DNA of 64,000 nucleotides. Source: Isoetes taiwanensis (taxonomy: Eukaryota; Streptophyta; Lycopodiopsida; Isoetales; Isoetaceae). The stretch spans positions 5,222,028 to 5,286,027 of the forward strand of contig JAJEKV010000034.1 of the NCBI GenBank assembly GCA_021234155.1, written 5' to 3'. Under the pieces are notes generated by a model. The model ran no database searches. It had not been told where the DNA came from and worked only from the letters and a program-made list of their open reading frames with translations. A program made the position numbers and the translations under genes. Positions 10,592-20,439 of the stretch are shown in pieces; the first letter of the stretch is position 1; each line of letters opens with the position of its first letter.

Positions 10592-10941
10592 TGTCAAGGT
10601 TGCACCAAGAAAGGGAGAGAAGGGGATGCACACCAATATCCGAGGCGCCAAGCTCCCAAAACAAAAGCAAAATGGAATTGTCTTGAGCGATATGTAGAAT
10701 ACAAGATATAAAAAAAGGAAATAAATAATAAGCGCCCCGTTACCAACCACACATAATTATGCCGTAACTAATTAAGGCAAGTAGGTGCAGTAGCTAATTA
10801 AGGCAAGTGGATGGGTGGTGTAGGTCTTCTTTGAAGTCTTTGATTCAACACATAGTCGACCACCTATGTCCGAAAGGGCCGCGGTCTTCGTCAAGCATGT
10901 CTAGCAGCAAGATGGTGATCTCGATATCATATATCTCGACA
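10592..10941 (-). repeat. Copia 5' LTR
   Basis: 350 bp, TGTCAAGG...TCTCGACA, partner of 5905-6255. The first ~50 bp and last ~35 bp are identical between LTRs, while the middle carries clustered multi-base differences. Confidence 0.92.
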
Positions 10942-10946
10942 AACAA
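10942..10946 (+). repeat. Copia target-site duplication, right (AACAA)
   Basis: Matches 5900-5904. Joining the two sides restores the AACAAGGCAAGG phrase found uninterrupted near 33193 in the other LINE copy. Confidence 0.9.
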
Positions 10947-13900
10947 GGCAAGGGTCTCAAATGCGAGGCTCATGAGCAATTGCGCCGGTGCATGCGTGAA
11001 TTGACAAAGGCGACAACAATTTGTGGGGAGCTAAGCTCCGGCCGAAGGAAGGAGAGACCACTATACCGCCCCGGCGAGCCCCACCCGCCTTCTAAGAGTC
11101 GCAAAGGCGTCGGCCGGGGCCGTCTGCCACTCGCACCCCCAAGCCACTCCATACCACCCCCGCCCCAACATAGGCCATAGCCTATGCCCTGCTGACAACA
11201 AACAACTCCTGTTGTGCCGGGCAGGATTGACCCAAAAATCGAGAGTTCCAGTTCCGGGCGGAGAAGCCACAATGTGGTGGTAATGGCACGAAGAGGCGGG
11301 GGAGGACCTCGTGCCGGCTCCAAATGTTGATTCTTGCTCGAATGACATTTCCCCATGCGATTACATATTATTATTGGAGGCATGCCATGGCGTGGCCCGG
11401 GGAGCCCCTGGTAGTCGCGTTCCGCGATGCGAGATCGCCAAGTGGCGGCTATCCTACGCCCGGGGTAGGCGGTGAAGGGACTTCTGCCTTGTATGTTGGC
11501 CAAGACGACCCGGCCCAACAAGAAGACCCAAACCGCGAGAGTTGGCCAAAGTTAAAAGCATTCGTGAGCGGGGAGGGCTGCGGGGGCGGTGATTCGAGGT
11601 AAGATGCAAAATTTTCAAGCGTAAATGCTGCTGCCCGAATCACGCTAACCCTCCGGTGACCCACGACCATGCCGCCCCGCTACTTTCTGTGCCATGCTGC
11701 TCAAGTTGCTTCACCTTACATTTGCTCTCGGCGCATCTCGGTACGCCTCTACGCCACGCCATTCCCCATACTGCTGCCCTGAATCCCCAACTCATTTTGC
11801 CAAAAAAGGGATTGTGCCTCCGATGGTCTCCCGGAATTGTCGGGGCTTCCCATAGCGAGAAGGGAGATAGTCTCAACTCTGCTGTCGCAGAGATATGGAT
11901 CTCATCTTCCTTATGGAAACATGGGAGTATGCGAGGACCACGGGATACCCAACTTGCCGGGATACCGGTGCTACTCAATCTTCAATGATTGCACAGAAAG
12001 CGGGGGCATGGGGAGTTACTGCTACTATCGAACGCCTTGGCACAATCAATCTCCTTGTTCAAGACGGACAAGCATAACCGGGTACTTGTGGGTGCGCAGG
12101 CAAAACTGCAAGAGGGCACCTCTTTGTGGCGACCGCTACTTTCCACATGCGTAAAGCAACTTCTATCACACCCTTTCGGATGTGGATAGGTGGACCGCTA
12201 TGTCGATCTATATGATGACATCTGGCCAAAGATAACAAGTTGGGCGGTGTCATACTCCTTGGAGACTTCATGCGCGCGACCGGGTAGAACAACCCATGAG
12301 ATTTGATCCCTTGATCGATGATATATTGAACCGGCCCCCTGAAGGAGCTTGGCCACGGACACCGGATGACAATCAGGTCCGCAGCTATGGTAGACAATTG
12401 CTTTTGCTCTGTGGTATCTTTGACACGGTAATCTCGCAATGGGTGGCATAAATGGCCGAATCCACCTTAAGAGCACTTGTAGACAGGAAAACCAGGGGGA
12501 GGATCTAGTGTGGTGGACTATGTACTGGTGCCGAGCAGGGATATGCATGTCGTCAAGCACTTCGGTGGGAACAACTAATAGGGATGAAGAGATCACTCGG
12601 ACCACTTACCACTTTACTTGAAGTTGGCTTGGCGGGGTTGTGCGAACCCCCCAGGCCTTGACTCCTCACATGCCTCAATTTGCGATTGGATTATGAACAT
12701 GCGGGGCTTATGCCCGGATGCTTATAGATGACATGGCAGAAATTTTGCAATATCCTACACTAGAGCAAATGCTTGACAAAAGTACCGACCGATGTGCTTA
12801 GGATCTGCGGCAGAGATGCTTTGGGATAAGCTGCCCGCGACGGACCTCCAAGAATACAACCTTCCCTCGTAATCAATGGTTTGATGCGAATGCAAGGAAC
12901 ACAAATGCTGGCTCCGCCAAGTCACAGACCCTACTCCCACATGCGGTCCAGCATGATGCGTCTTCCTTAAAGCTAAGAAAGCGGATACATTGCGCGGTGC
13001 ATCAAAGGAAATGTTTTATCTCCTAGAGCGTCCCGGGACCTTCGGCGAAGGGTTCTTAGAAAGCGATGTCATGGGGCCACAGGAACATCACTCCCCGGCG
13101 GTGGAGGCAATACTTGCAGCAGACTATCGACCCTCGGGGTGCACATGCGGCATTACCCCCCCGCAAGAAGGCCCAATGCTAGAAATCACAGATTAGGATG
13201 TGGAACAAGGCTTCTGCCTTGCCAATGGGAAAGCCCGGGACTGGATGGTATGCGCGGAATCGCTTAAGTGGGCGGGGCCGTCCATAATACCGATCTTGAC
13301 CGCCTTGTTCAACAAGGCATTCTGGGGAAGGCTTCCCTTTGCGGTGGACCAATAGCGAGTTGTTCCCATCTATAAAGGCAGATGACCCAGCGCTTGCTTA
13401 GCCAATTACCGAACAATCATAGTCGGTTCGGTGTTTGCAAAATTTCTTTGGGATTCTCGAGCAACGGTTCACGGTGGCCAGCAGAGGCAGCAGAGAGATA
13501 CGGGCCATCACCCGGGCAGGATTCAGACCCGACACTCAACCATTGACCACATCTTCACATTGCGAACTTCGTTTGAAGACAGCGAGGAACCGCCGTCGGG
13601 ATCTATATTGTTGCCGCGGGATTTTGCGAAGGCATTTTGCTTGTGCCGCAGGAGCCTCGGGAAAAACTATGGGCAAGATTGCGATAGGTGGGGGTTCCTG
13701 TAGATTTGCAGAATGCAGTGTACAGGCTATATGAAAGATGCTCGGGTTGGTTGTAGCCGACAAGCCAACCATTTGATAGTAGTATTGGGGTTCGTCAGGG
13801 ATGCCCTCTCTCCCCAACATTGTTTGGGCTTTACATTGATCAATTGGAGAGCTGGCTTGCTAATAATGGGGGCGACGGGGCTCACCTTCTATATCAGATC

Positions 13901-14950
13901 ATCAAGCAGTTAATATATGCTGATGATGTGGACCTCCTAGCTTATACACCAGCAAACATGCAACGCCATCTCGAAGCCCTGGACACATTTTGTCAAGCGA
14001 CTGATATGCGCGTCAACTTGGCCAAGACTAAGGTGGTTTTCATATCATCTTCACGGTACCGTAGGATCCCCTCCTTCGATTATCGAGGGGCAGAATGTGG
14101 AAGTAGCATCCACATACAAATATTTGAGAGTGGAGTTTCCTTCTACTATGCACTGGGACACATCTATATGGCTACGAGTTACGGCGGGCTGGAAGGCACT
14201 ATATGCAATGCAAAACAATAGTCATAGAGCGGAGTTGTATGATTGGACCCATCGACCACACACTGTTCAAGGTCTTAGTGGAGCCCGTCCTTTTATCACG
14301 GGGTTGAAGTATGGGGCCCAGTGGTATGCCTCGCTACTTGGAATGACTTGGAGCAGTGCGTAAAGCCTTCTTGGTACGAGCACTAGGGGTGAAGTCCACG
14401 GTCCCATATCAAATTCTCCGCGGGGAGGCAGGATTCTTGCCTCTTGAGGGCGACCCTTGATCGCCACATCGTCTATTTTCGAGGAAGATGGTCAATATGG
14501 ACGATGCTCGTCTCCCTAAACTAGCTTATATCATGGCATGGGGCCAAATGGCGTCTCAAGGCCCTGCTGGAGGGAAAAGAGAGCTCAATGGATGGCTAGA
14601 TGGAATGTGCGAGAACACAGTGCATACATGTGCAAACAGAGGCGGATCGCCATAGCTTGAGGCAATATCTTGGCGCTTGCTTCATCGGCAAGCTTTGGGA
14701 TGCCTGACACCTTTGAACAGTCAAGATTGCACACTACCGGTAGCCACATAAATCCCACATTGGAACGAGGCCCACAATGCTACCCTGCGCACCCACTTGC
14801 CCATGAAAAAGCCTTGAGACTCATTGCCTCCATTCGCACAGGGGCACATCATCTTCGAATTGAGACATGTAGATGGATTGGTGAGCCACGTCAGGACAGG
14901 CTCTGTCAATGCTGCCAAATGGGAGTCATTGAGGATGAATCTCATACCCT
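10947..14950 (+). pseudogene. LINE-0 ORF2: endonuclease + reverse transcriptase, broken
   Basis: The spacer/ORF1 tail to ~11640 is Pro/Arg-rich. The endonuclease part follows: LIFLMETW (~11897-11920), GDF of the GDFN motif at 12261-12269, and the catalytic SDHLPL at 12597-12614. The reverse transcriptase follows: STIDHIFTLRTSFED (~13537-13581), the palm region around DFAKAF (~13619-13636), GCPLSPTLFGLYIDQLESWL, and the catalytic YADD in LIYADDVDLLA (~13910-13942). A C-terminal CQCCQMGVIEDESH at 14904-14945 fits the Cys/His motif ending many LINE ORF2s. The family nicks the target and primes cDNA on it. At least ten frame breaks occur. The longest open piece is 13820-14221. Confidence 0.75.
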
Positions 14951-15300
14951 TCAAAGAGACCCATTTCTCTATATCAGTATCAACTTTTAAGTTCCTGATT
15001 TGAAGTAGATTCGTGATGCTGATGGAACCGCATATATCTCTCTCCATCCATGTTATCCTTGATCTTCTAGTATTGTATTGATTTATTCTTAATGTATATG
15101 TTCACTTTAATCACAGTTCAAGTTGTGCCATGAACTTGTATACATTTGCTTGACCACAAAATTGTGAAATATAACACATACTGATTTTTCATTGACATTG
15201 CAGAACTTGCAAAGACCTTTCAAGAAGCTTAAAGCGTTAGAGATTTGGACACAGAGGTGAGGAAGATCGTGGAGAACCTTAAGGCATAAGTTTTTTACAT
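14951..15300 (+). pseudogene. Kinase-locus intron/exon fragment (H2 segment, copy 0)
   Basis: Homologous to 21237-21497 and 23950-24213. It is mostly intron-like and ends in a good acceptor (TTTTCATTGACATTGCAG) followed by AACTTGCAAAGACC. Only in this copy does the sequence continue past the point where the other two are cut by the tandem-duplication junction. The exon is too short to identify. Linkage to the kinase rests on co-occurrence with the kinase segment in all copies. Confidence 0.45.
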
Positions 15301-17443
15301 CATACCGACGTGGATTTCTTGTCAGCACTCAGCTATTGATTTAACACTTTCTGTTGCTACTATTTGGAACTCATTTCACACCAAAATCCAAGGGATGAAT
15401 TTACCATGATGCTGCATACAAGACGATCTAGCAGTTGGGAGATTTAAACTTAAGATCCATTTGCAAAATTCTGTAAATGTAATTGTCAAAGACTAGTGCC
15501 ATTTAGTTAGTTAGGTTACCTGACGGTTAGGTTTCCTTGCCTTTTACATACCCCTTTGGTCTGTACTTTTCTTAGCGCATCTTCATCTCCAGGATTCTGG
15601 CTTTGTTCCCTTCCTTGTCTTTATCGCTTTCTTACTCTAAACCATGTGGAGTTTTTCCTTGCAATTTTTGTCTTGTCAGCCCTTTTCTTGTTGTGTTCTC
15701 TTCCGGTCCTGGTGCTTTCGCCGGGTTCAGAAGACGCTTCTTTTTCTTTTACTATTTGCCTCTTTTTTGCATCTTTGATGCAGGGTCTGTGGAAGATCTT
15801 TTTTTAAGTGCCTAATTTGACTTTCGGCCATAATGGGCCTTTTCTGCGATCATTTTATTTTGGCCTTCTATTCTGCTGCATTGAGATGCTGTTCAACATT
15901 TCTTCCTTGGCAGTTTTATAGCCTGCAGAGCTGTTCAGTCCTAGGGGGCGGACAGCAAAATCAAATCTGAGTAACAGTTGTTACCTCAGAGCCCATCAGT
16001 TTTCCGCCTTCGTTGCGTTCAGGTTGAATATGGCTATAGAAGCAAGACCATTAGAATGGAGCACCTATGGCATAAAGCAGGGCCAGATGCAGGGCCAGAA
16101 GCAGGACCAGAAGAGGCCTTTTTTCTAGCGAGGATGAAGAAGATCTGGATATAGTGGTTAGATCAAGGCGCAGGTTAGATCAAGGCGTTAAGGAATGAAG
16201 CAGGGCCGGAAGCAGGGGTGGTGGCTGGAAGCAGGACCGTGGCAGGAGTTTGAAGATTGGATGGATTGCCTCGGATTTGTACAGTTCTTTCTGTCTTTAT
16301 TTTATGTTGAATAGTATGGTAGTGAGCTTTTATTTTGTGTTTCTTTAGCTTATTCTTACACTTGATTCTACTAAGTTTTTCAGCCTCTGATTTTGTCTAT
16401 ACTGAGTTTGCAGCCTCTGATTTTCAGTTGGTTTTACAACTCAGTCTGAGATTGAGAAATCACTGAAAAACACATTTAATTAGTGAAAAACATACCGAAA
16501 CTTTTTTTTTGAGAATTAGTAATTCCTGAAAAATGGACTTGAAGAATCACTGATTCTTGGAAAGAATGTGTGCCATGTGGCACACAGGGATAGGCGGATG
16601 CAGCAGAAAATGCTCCACCCAAATTTTACGTGCCATTTGGGATCTTTGGATCCAGTCATATTCTCCTGAATATGCCAGATGAAGGGCAAAATATATGCCT
16701 CATACCCATGTATGATAAAATGCTCCTCATATAGTACAAATACGTACATATACATATTCAGATATGAATACCGCAACACCAACCATTGATGGGCCATAAC
16801 TAAAAGCATTACAACATAGTAAAACAAATCACATTGCACATATAGAAAATGCATATTTAGCATTGATGGAAAATATCTTCTCTTGTTCTCCATTTCTGGT
16901 GCCTCATCAACCTACATGCAGAAACGACAATTAAACCTTAGTAGTTAAATGATAGAGTGAACTCTTAAATTAATGATGATTGCAAAATGCATTGTAACTC
17001 CATAATTGTTCAAAGGGGAACAAGCGGCCAATGTTTTCTGCCACAACAAATTTGCCCAGGCAACGAGCACATTTTTGGGTTGCCCCTAGGGGAGCAAACC
17101 CTCGCTTATGTGGGCTTGTGGCATATACAAGAATATACCTAGGATATGCTGGTGACTGCTCCAAACCTACTATTCCTTGTAAACTGGCAATCACCTGGGC
17201 AGCCGCTGTGCAACATTCGGCAGTTTTTGCAACATTTTCAGTAGCAACAGAGTTTGCAGCATTTTCGGTGTTAGCAGTTATTCTGGTCTTATCAAGATCA
17301 TCCCAGGTCAAAATAGAAAGGCATTTTGGCGATCATATTTCATTTTACATGCTGGACAAGACGAGTTCCGAAAGGCAAGAATCGATCCTCAGAATGTGTG
17401 CTGCAAGTTCCTGTTTACACATTGGTTGCATATGCGTCTATAG
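15301..17443. other. Unassigned DNA
   Basis: No gene is recognised. A pyrimidine-rich stretch lies at 15550-15800. A short-repeat patch lies at 16075-16250. There is a perfect 16-bp inverted repeat TGTGCCATGTGGCACA at 16567-16582. A minus-strand open frame of 125 codons at 16516-16893 is hydrophobic, Tyr/Phe-rich, and like nothing known. Overlapping open frames at 16970-17311 (minus) and 17031-17447 (plus) are Ala-rich and also unrecognised. Some of this could be intron of the transporter gene whose exons follow. Confidence 0.4.
16075..16250 (+). repeat. GCAGGRCCAGAA short-repeat patch
   Basis: Variants of GCAGGGCCAGA(T/A) and GAAGCAGGACC occur at least six times between 16078 and 16240, partly back to back (16078-16115). 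The pattern is an imperfect ~12-bp minisatellite. Confidence 0.5.
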
Positions 17444-17647
17444 TTAATATTCTCAAAGCAATTCAAGCTATACAGATCCAGTAGCTTCATCTCTCTTGTT
17501 GACATTGGTACTCCATCAATATCTGGTAACGACCAGTGTCGTGTATGTCTTTCGCAAATTGAAAACTTGACTTTCAAAACACCACAAGGTATGGCAACGT
17601 TGGTGGAAGATTTGTCTCTAACTTTCCATGAAGGAGAACATTTGTTG
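17444..17647 (+). CDS. ABCD2-like: ABCD2-like ABC transporter exon (start of nucleotide-binding domain)
   Basis: An open frame ends in IENLTFKTPQGMATLVEDLS followed by LTFHEGEHLL, closely like the beginning of the nucleotide-binding domain of plant ABC transporter D family member 2 (plastid-type half-transporter of the PMP70/SbmA-like group). The true exon start is unclear: the frame opens at 17444 and an AG acceptor candidate lies at 17474-17475. It ends at a GT donor (17648 GTGAGT). Joining it to the next exon puts Walker A directly after EHLL, as in the family. No further upstream (membrane-domain) or downstream exons were found, so this is a gene fragment or a gene cut by insertions. Confidence 0.6.
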
Positions 17648-17714
17648 GTGAGTTTTCTGTACATCTTGGAGTGTGAAGATTGAGCTAATTTTGAAAGCAA
17701 TTTGATTGTTACAG
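17648..17714 (+). other. Intron of ABCD2-like fragment
   Basis: 67 bases with GTGAGT donor and TTGTTACAG acceptor. It sits between EHLL and the Walker A exon. A preserved intron argues against a processed (cDNA-derived) copy. Confidence 0.55.
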
Positions 17715-17797
17715 ATAATGGGTTCCAGTGGAACTAGTAAGACGTCACTTTTAAGAGCAATTGTTGGATTATGGCGCTCAGGAAGTGGCATAACCAG
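17715..17797 (+). CDS. ABCD2-like: ABCD2-like ABC transporter exon with Walker A
   Basis: Encodes IMGSSGTSKTSLLRAIVGLW then RSGSGIT, ending at a GT (17798). GSSGTSKTS is Walker A (GxxGxGK[ST]) with Ser in place of the last Gly, next to the catalytic Lys. That Gly is nearly invariant, so ATP binding would be impaired if the base is right. The following intron-like DNA runs into unrelated sequence at ~17900. High similarity elsewhere suggests recent loss, a single-base error, or a young gene fragment. Confidence 0.6.
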
Positions 17798-17899
17798 GTC
17801 TTTCTCCCTTTTTTTGGTGATGCTTCTTGTCCTTATCCCTGTCTTTGTGCTTTTCAACCTTTCCTGAACTTCCATGTTTCTCTTGGTGGGTTGCCATAA

Positions 17900-18064
17900 G
17901 CTAATGCAGAACTATACTTCTCTTTTTCCTTTACACACTTCTCTGGACCTACAATAGCAAGTGATGGATAAGCTGCATGTAGTCCCAAGGGAGATTGCGC
18001 TGATTGCATTGTGCCATAATAATTAGTAGCAGGAGGAGGATATGCACCAGATGCGGACTGACGA
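17900..18064 (-). pseudogene. Candidate host exon, left part (interrupted by solo LTR)
   Basis: The minus strand reads through about 50 codons rich in Ala, Tyr, Pro and Gln (for example SASGAYPPPATNYYGTMQSA, AAYPSLAIVG). This is plausible coding sequence of low complexity. It continues in the same frame across the solo-LTR insertion to 19642-19680. I do not recognise the protein. Confidence 0.3.
18060..18064 (+). repeat. Solo-LTR target-site duplication, left (GACGA)
   Basis: GACGA precedes the LTR start TGTGACGCTCC and is repeated at 19637-19641. It is also found after the second LTR fragment at 22351-22355, as expected for a later duplication. Confidence 0.88.
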
Positions 18065-19636
18065 TGTGACGCTCCTTGCGCTATATACGGCAGCCTGCGG
18101 TATACAACGAAGGACCTTCCCCATCCAACGGATACCCATCGTATGGGCCCTCTGTCTAACTCGCGTCTAGGGTTGCCAGTCTATCGAGTAGAGGACACAG
18201 AGGTGTCATTCTGTCCCGTCCTCTAGGGGTCCCTATATCAGCGGAAGCAAAACATATAAACATAAGCACTAGCAATAACATACCAACAATAAACTACCTC
18301 AAAGGGTAGTGATAATTTACCCATCCATGTCATCAAATACAACAATACAATAATGCATCAAATACATCAAATAGAGGCTCCTACCCTGGGCTCAGACTCA
18401 AGGGGGAGTCGACTGACGTCTGGGGGCCTCCAGATAGAACAGACCGAGTTATGGCAATGACTTGGGCTGGCAATAGACAATGTAGGGTTGACCACTCCAT
18501 CTGGCCCTCCTGTGCATACTTTGCAGATAGGCTAAATCAGGGGAGACGTAATCCCCCAACGAGACTACTCCAGGTTGCATCTCCCTGGTCTGATGAGGTA
18601 GGAAGGGTTGCATCTCCCCCTCCCGGAGTGCAGTGGCTCCATGGGTGGCTAGAGTGGCGACACACGTCCATACCCGACTGAACTCCCCAAAACAAGAGCC
18701 AAGCCGACACTTGCAACTCTTGGGAGTCCGGGCGACACCATTGACCCAGGAAGTGTCGGACCCATACCCGGCCCACACGAAGTGACCGACTATGAGCCTA
18801 GCCCGCTATGGGACCCTAGTAGCCGCGCTCAGCAAGGTCCTCCCTCCACTTTGCCACTGACCCCGTTGTGTGGTGCTCAGTCATTCCATAGCCTCCGTAG
18901 CCAAGTGGGCCCTATGCACAGGCCGCATAATAATGGGAACTCCATCATCTAAATAATGGCTACTAGGTCTCTACCCCCCTTCCCAATAGACAAGAGATGC
19001 AAACATAAGATCAACCATCATCATATATCAACGTAACATGACAAATAACAAGAATAACAACTGAACCTAATCACATACAACTAAGTTATAGTTAGGGTTC
19101 ATTGATTAGGGTTCATGCTCAGAACTATAGGTTGTAGAATGGCTCTACTAGGACACAATGTGCAACACAACTGGAGCCCACTCGAAGTACCTTCTCCTGA
19201 CGAGCTGCCTCTGACTCCCTGGTTCTCCATCTCTAGCAGGTGGTTCGAGTAGATGACCTTCGTCTGCTACCCTGCGCTTCTGGACTGCTACTGCAACCTT
19301 GGCTATCGAAGACAATCCTCGAATCGGAGCTGTGGCCACGTGCTGGTGGATCAGAAGTTGGTGGAGCCAAAAGTGGTCTAGGTTTAGGGTTTGGCCTTTT
19401 ATGTGTTAGGGTTCACATGAGGGCCACTTGGCTCCAATAGGGCGCGTCCATGTGGCGGGTCACCTATAGAGTGAAGCCACGTGGAAATGGGTCACCTCCT
19501 AAGGTTGGCTAAGTTATGTAAATAACTTGGCCATGCCCCCACACTTGGTGCATACAAGTCTACTAATGTAGATTTGTATAGTGACGTGGGCCTAGGATAT
19601 ACGTATTTATATCGTATACTCTAGGGGAACGTCACA
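18065..19636 (-). mobile_element. Ty3/gypsy solo LTR (1572 bp)
   Basis: Begins TGTGACG and ends GGGAACGTCACA, giving inverted ends TGTGAC/GTCACA, flanked by the perfect 5-bp duplication GACGA and with no internal sequence. This is the product of LTR-LTR recombination. The orientation is minus, because at 25083 the same LTR end is followed by a reversed polypurine tract and minus-strand pol. The 3' half (18772-19636) is repeated at 21498-22350 and 24217-25082. Confidence 0.88.
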
Positions 19637-19641
19637 GACGA

Positions 19642-20010
19642 GGATGTGAAGATGATCTCCTGCTGCAGGATAAGGGGCATTCTCCAAATGGCCTGGAGGT
19701 GAGTAAACCCTCTACTGCGCAGGTGGATAGCCAGTACCTTTTTCAGTTCCATGTGCACGAACATTCGCAGCAATAGGCTGACCCAACATAGAAGAAAGAT
19801 ATTTGTACACCACTAGTGCAAGACAAAGGAATGTGAAGATATCTAGTAAGCCATTGGCTTGCTCAGTTGAATGCCTTTCTCATGGTTTGAGGAATCTGAA
19901 TTTTTTCATTACATCATCATGATGTCTAGAACCATGTCATTGTGTTTTGATAGTGGAACCAGTGCCATAATGCGGCATCGTTGATGCAGAGTAGCAATAA
20001 CCAATATCTA
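19642..20010 (-). other. Host DNA after solo LTR; possible exon at 19642-19800
   Basis: Minus-strand continuation of the exon candidate at 17900-18064 (PYPAAGDHLH in one frame, MLGQPIAANVRAHGTEKGTG in a further open piece at 19720-19800). A stop and frame change separate the two pieces, near CTGCGCAG. No family is recognised. Confidence 0.25.
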
Positions 20011-20016
20011 CTAACC

Positions 20017-20270
20017 CCTTGCCTGTAGGCAGAAAGAATACTGATTTAGGTACCCTCATTTGGCTTCAGGCCTTCCAACTGCATTTCTTGCATTTCCAGA
20101 TAGATTTATAGTTTTAATTTCTGGAAATTTTAGGCTGGTAGTTATGGCCTTGCAGATCAGCCTATCATTTACCGAGATGTTAAATCAACAAACATTCTGC
20201 TAGGTATCCTTCTTTTGGAGTTTGTGACAGGGAAGGCGACCTATAGAGATAGAGAGGGAAGCTGAGAAAA
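20017..20270 (+). pseudogene. Receptor-like kinase remnant lacking the activation loop (copy 1)
   Basis: The open frame 20134-20265 gives GLADQPIIYRDVKSTNILL immediately followed by GILLLEFVTGKATYRDREGS and a stop. The first part is kinase subdomain VIb (HRDVKxxNILL, here with Tyr for His). The second is subdomain X of receptor-like kinases (LLLE(F/L)(V/L)TGK). About 60-70 residues normally between them, with DFG and APE, are absent and the join is in frame. An enzyme with this sequence could not be an active kinase. Upstream bases to ~20017 are conserved with the other copies but unidentified. Confidence 0.65.
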
Positions 20271-20439
20271 TTACAGTTAAATCGCAATGTGATCATGTGG
20301 CTGTTGATTCCTAAACTATCTTGTAAGAAAACAAATAGATGAATTTGCAGTTTGGAAATGCAGTACTTAGCTCTGTAGCCTATTTTTCTTCTGAATCTCT
20401 TATCTCAAGTGGTGGTATTGAAGTATGCAAATCATTTAT

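Larger units (their letters stand above)
5905..10941 (-). mobile_element. Near-complete Ty1/copia retrotransposon (minus strand)
   Basis: 5037 bp with LTRs at both ends, TG..CA termini, a PBS beside the right LTR, a PPT beside the left LTR, and a 5-bp target duplication. On the minus strand the order is gag, protease, integrase, reverse transcriptase, RNase H, the defining order of Ty1/copia. All domains are recognisable but split among several short open frames by frameshifts and stops, so it is non-autonomous as read. It inserted into LINE-0 between ORF1 and ORF2. Much of the damage lies at CAG/CTG sites and may be consensus error. Confidence 0.92.
4711..14950 (+). mobile_element. APE-type non-LTR retrotransposon, LINE-0, split by a copia element
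   Basis: A LINE with a repeat-bearing 5' UTR, a coiled-coil ORF1 and an ORF2 with apurinic-endonuclease-like and reverse-transcriptase domains plus a C-terminal Cys/His motif. The 5' start GAGGGTGTGATACC is shared with the copies starting at ~31769 and ~42346, while the sequence upstream differs, so this is probably the true 5' end. It is interrupted at 5900-5946 by the Ty1/copia element. Its 3' end stops inside the Cys/His region and joins kinase-locus intron-like DNA, so it lacks the 3' UTR seen in the 31.8-kb copy. It is not an L1-clade sequence by eye and the clade is unassigned. ORFs are broken by many small indels. Confidence 0.75.

Noticed and set aside
10970-11521. 183-codon minus-strand open frame opposite LINE-0
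   Set aside because: Shadow of the GC-rich LINE spacer on the other strand; the plus strand carries the element's coding direction, and the matching region of LINE-A does not keep this frame.
16516-16893. 125-codon minus-strand open frame as a gene
   Set aside because: Hydrophobic, Tyr/Phe-rich, with no recognised motif and no splice or promoter context; length is possible by chance in AT-rich DNA.
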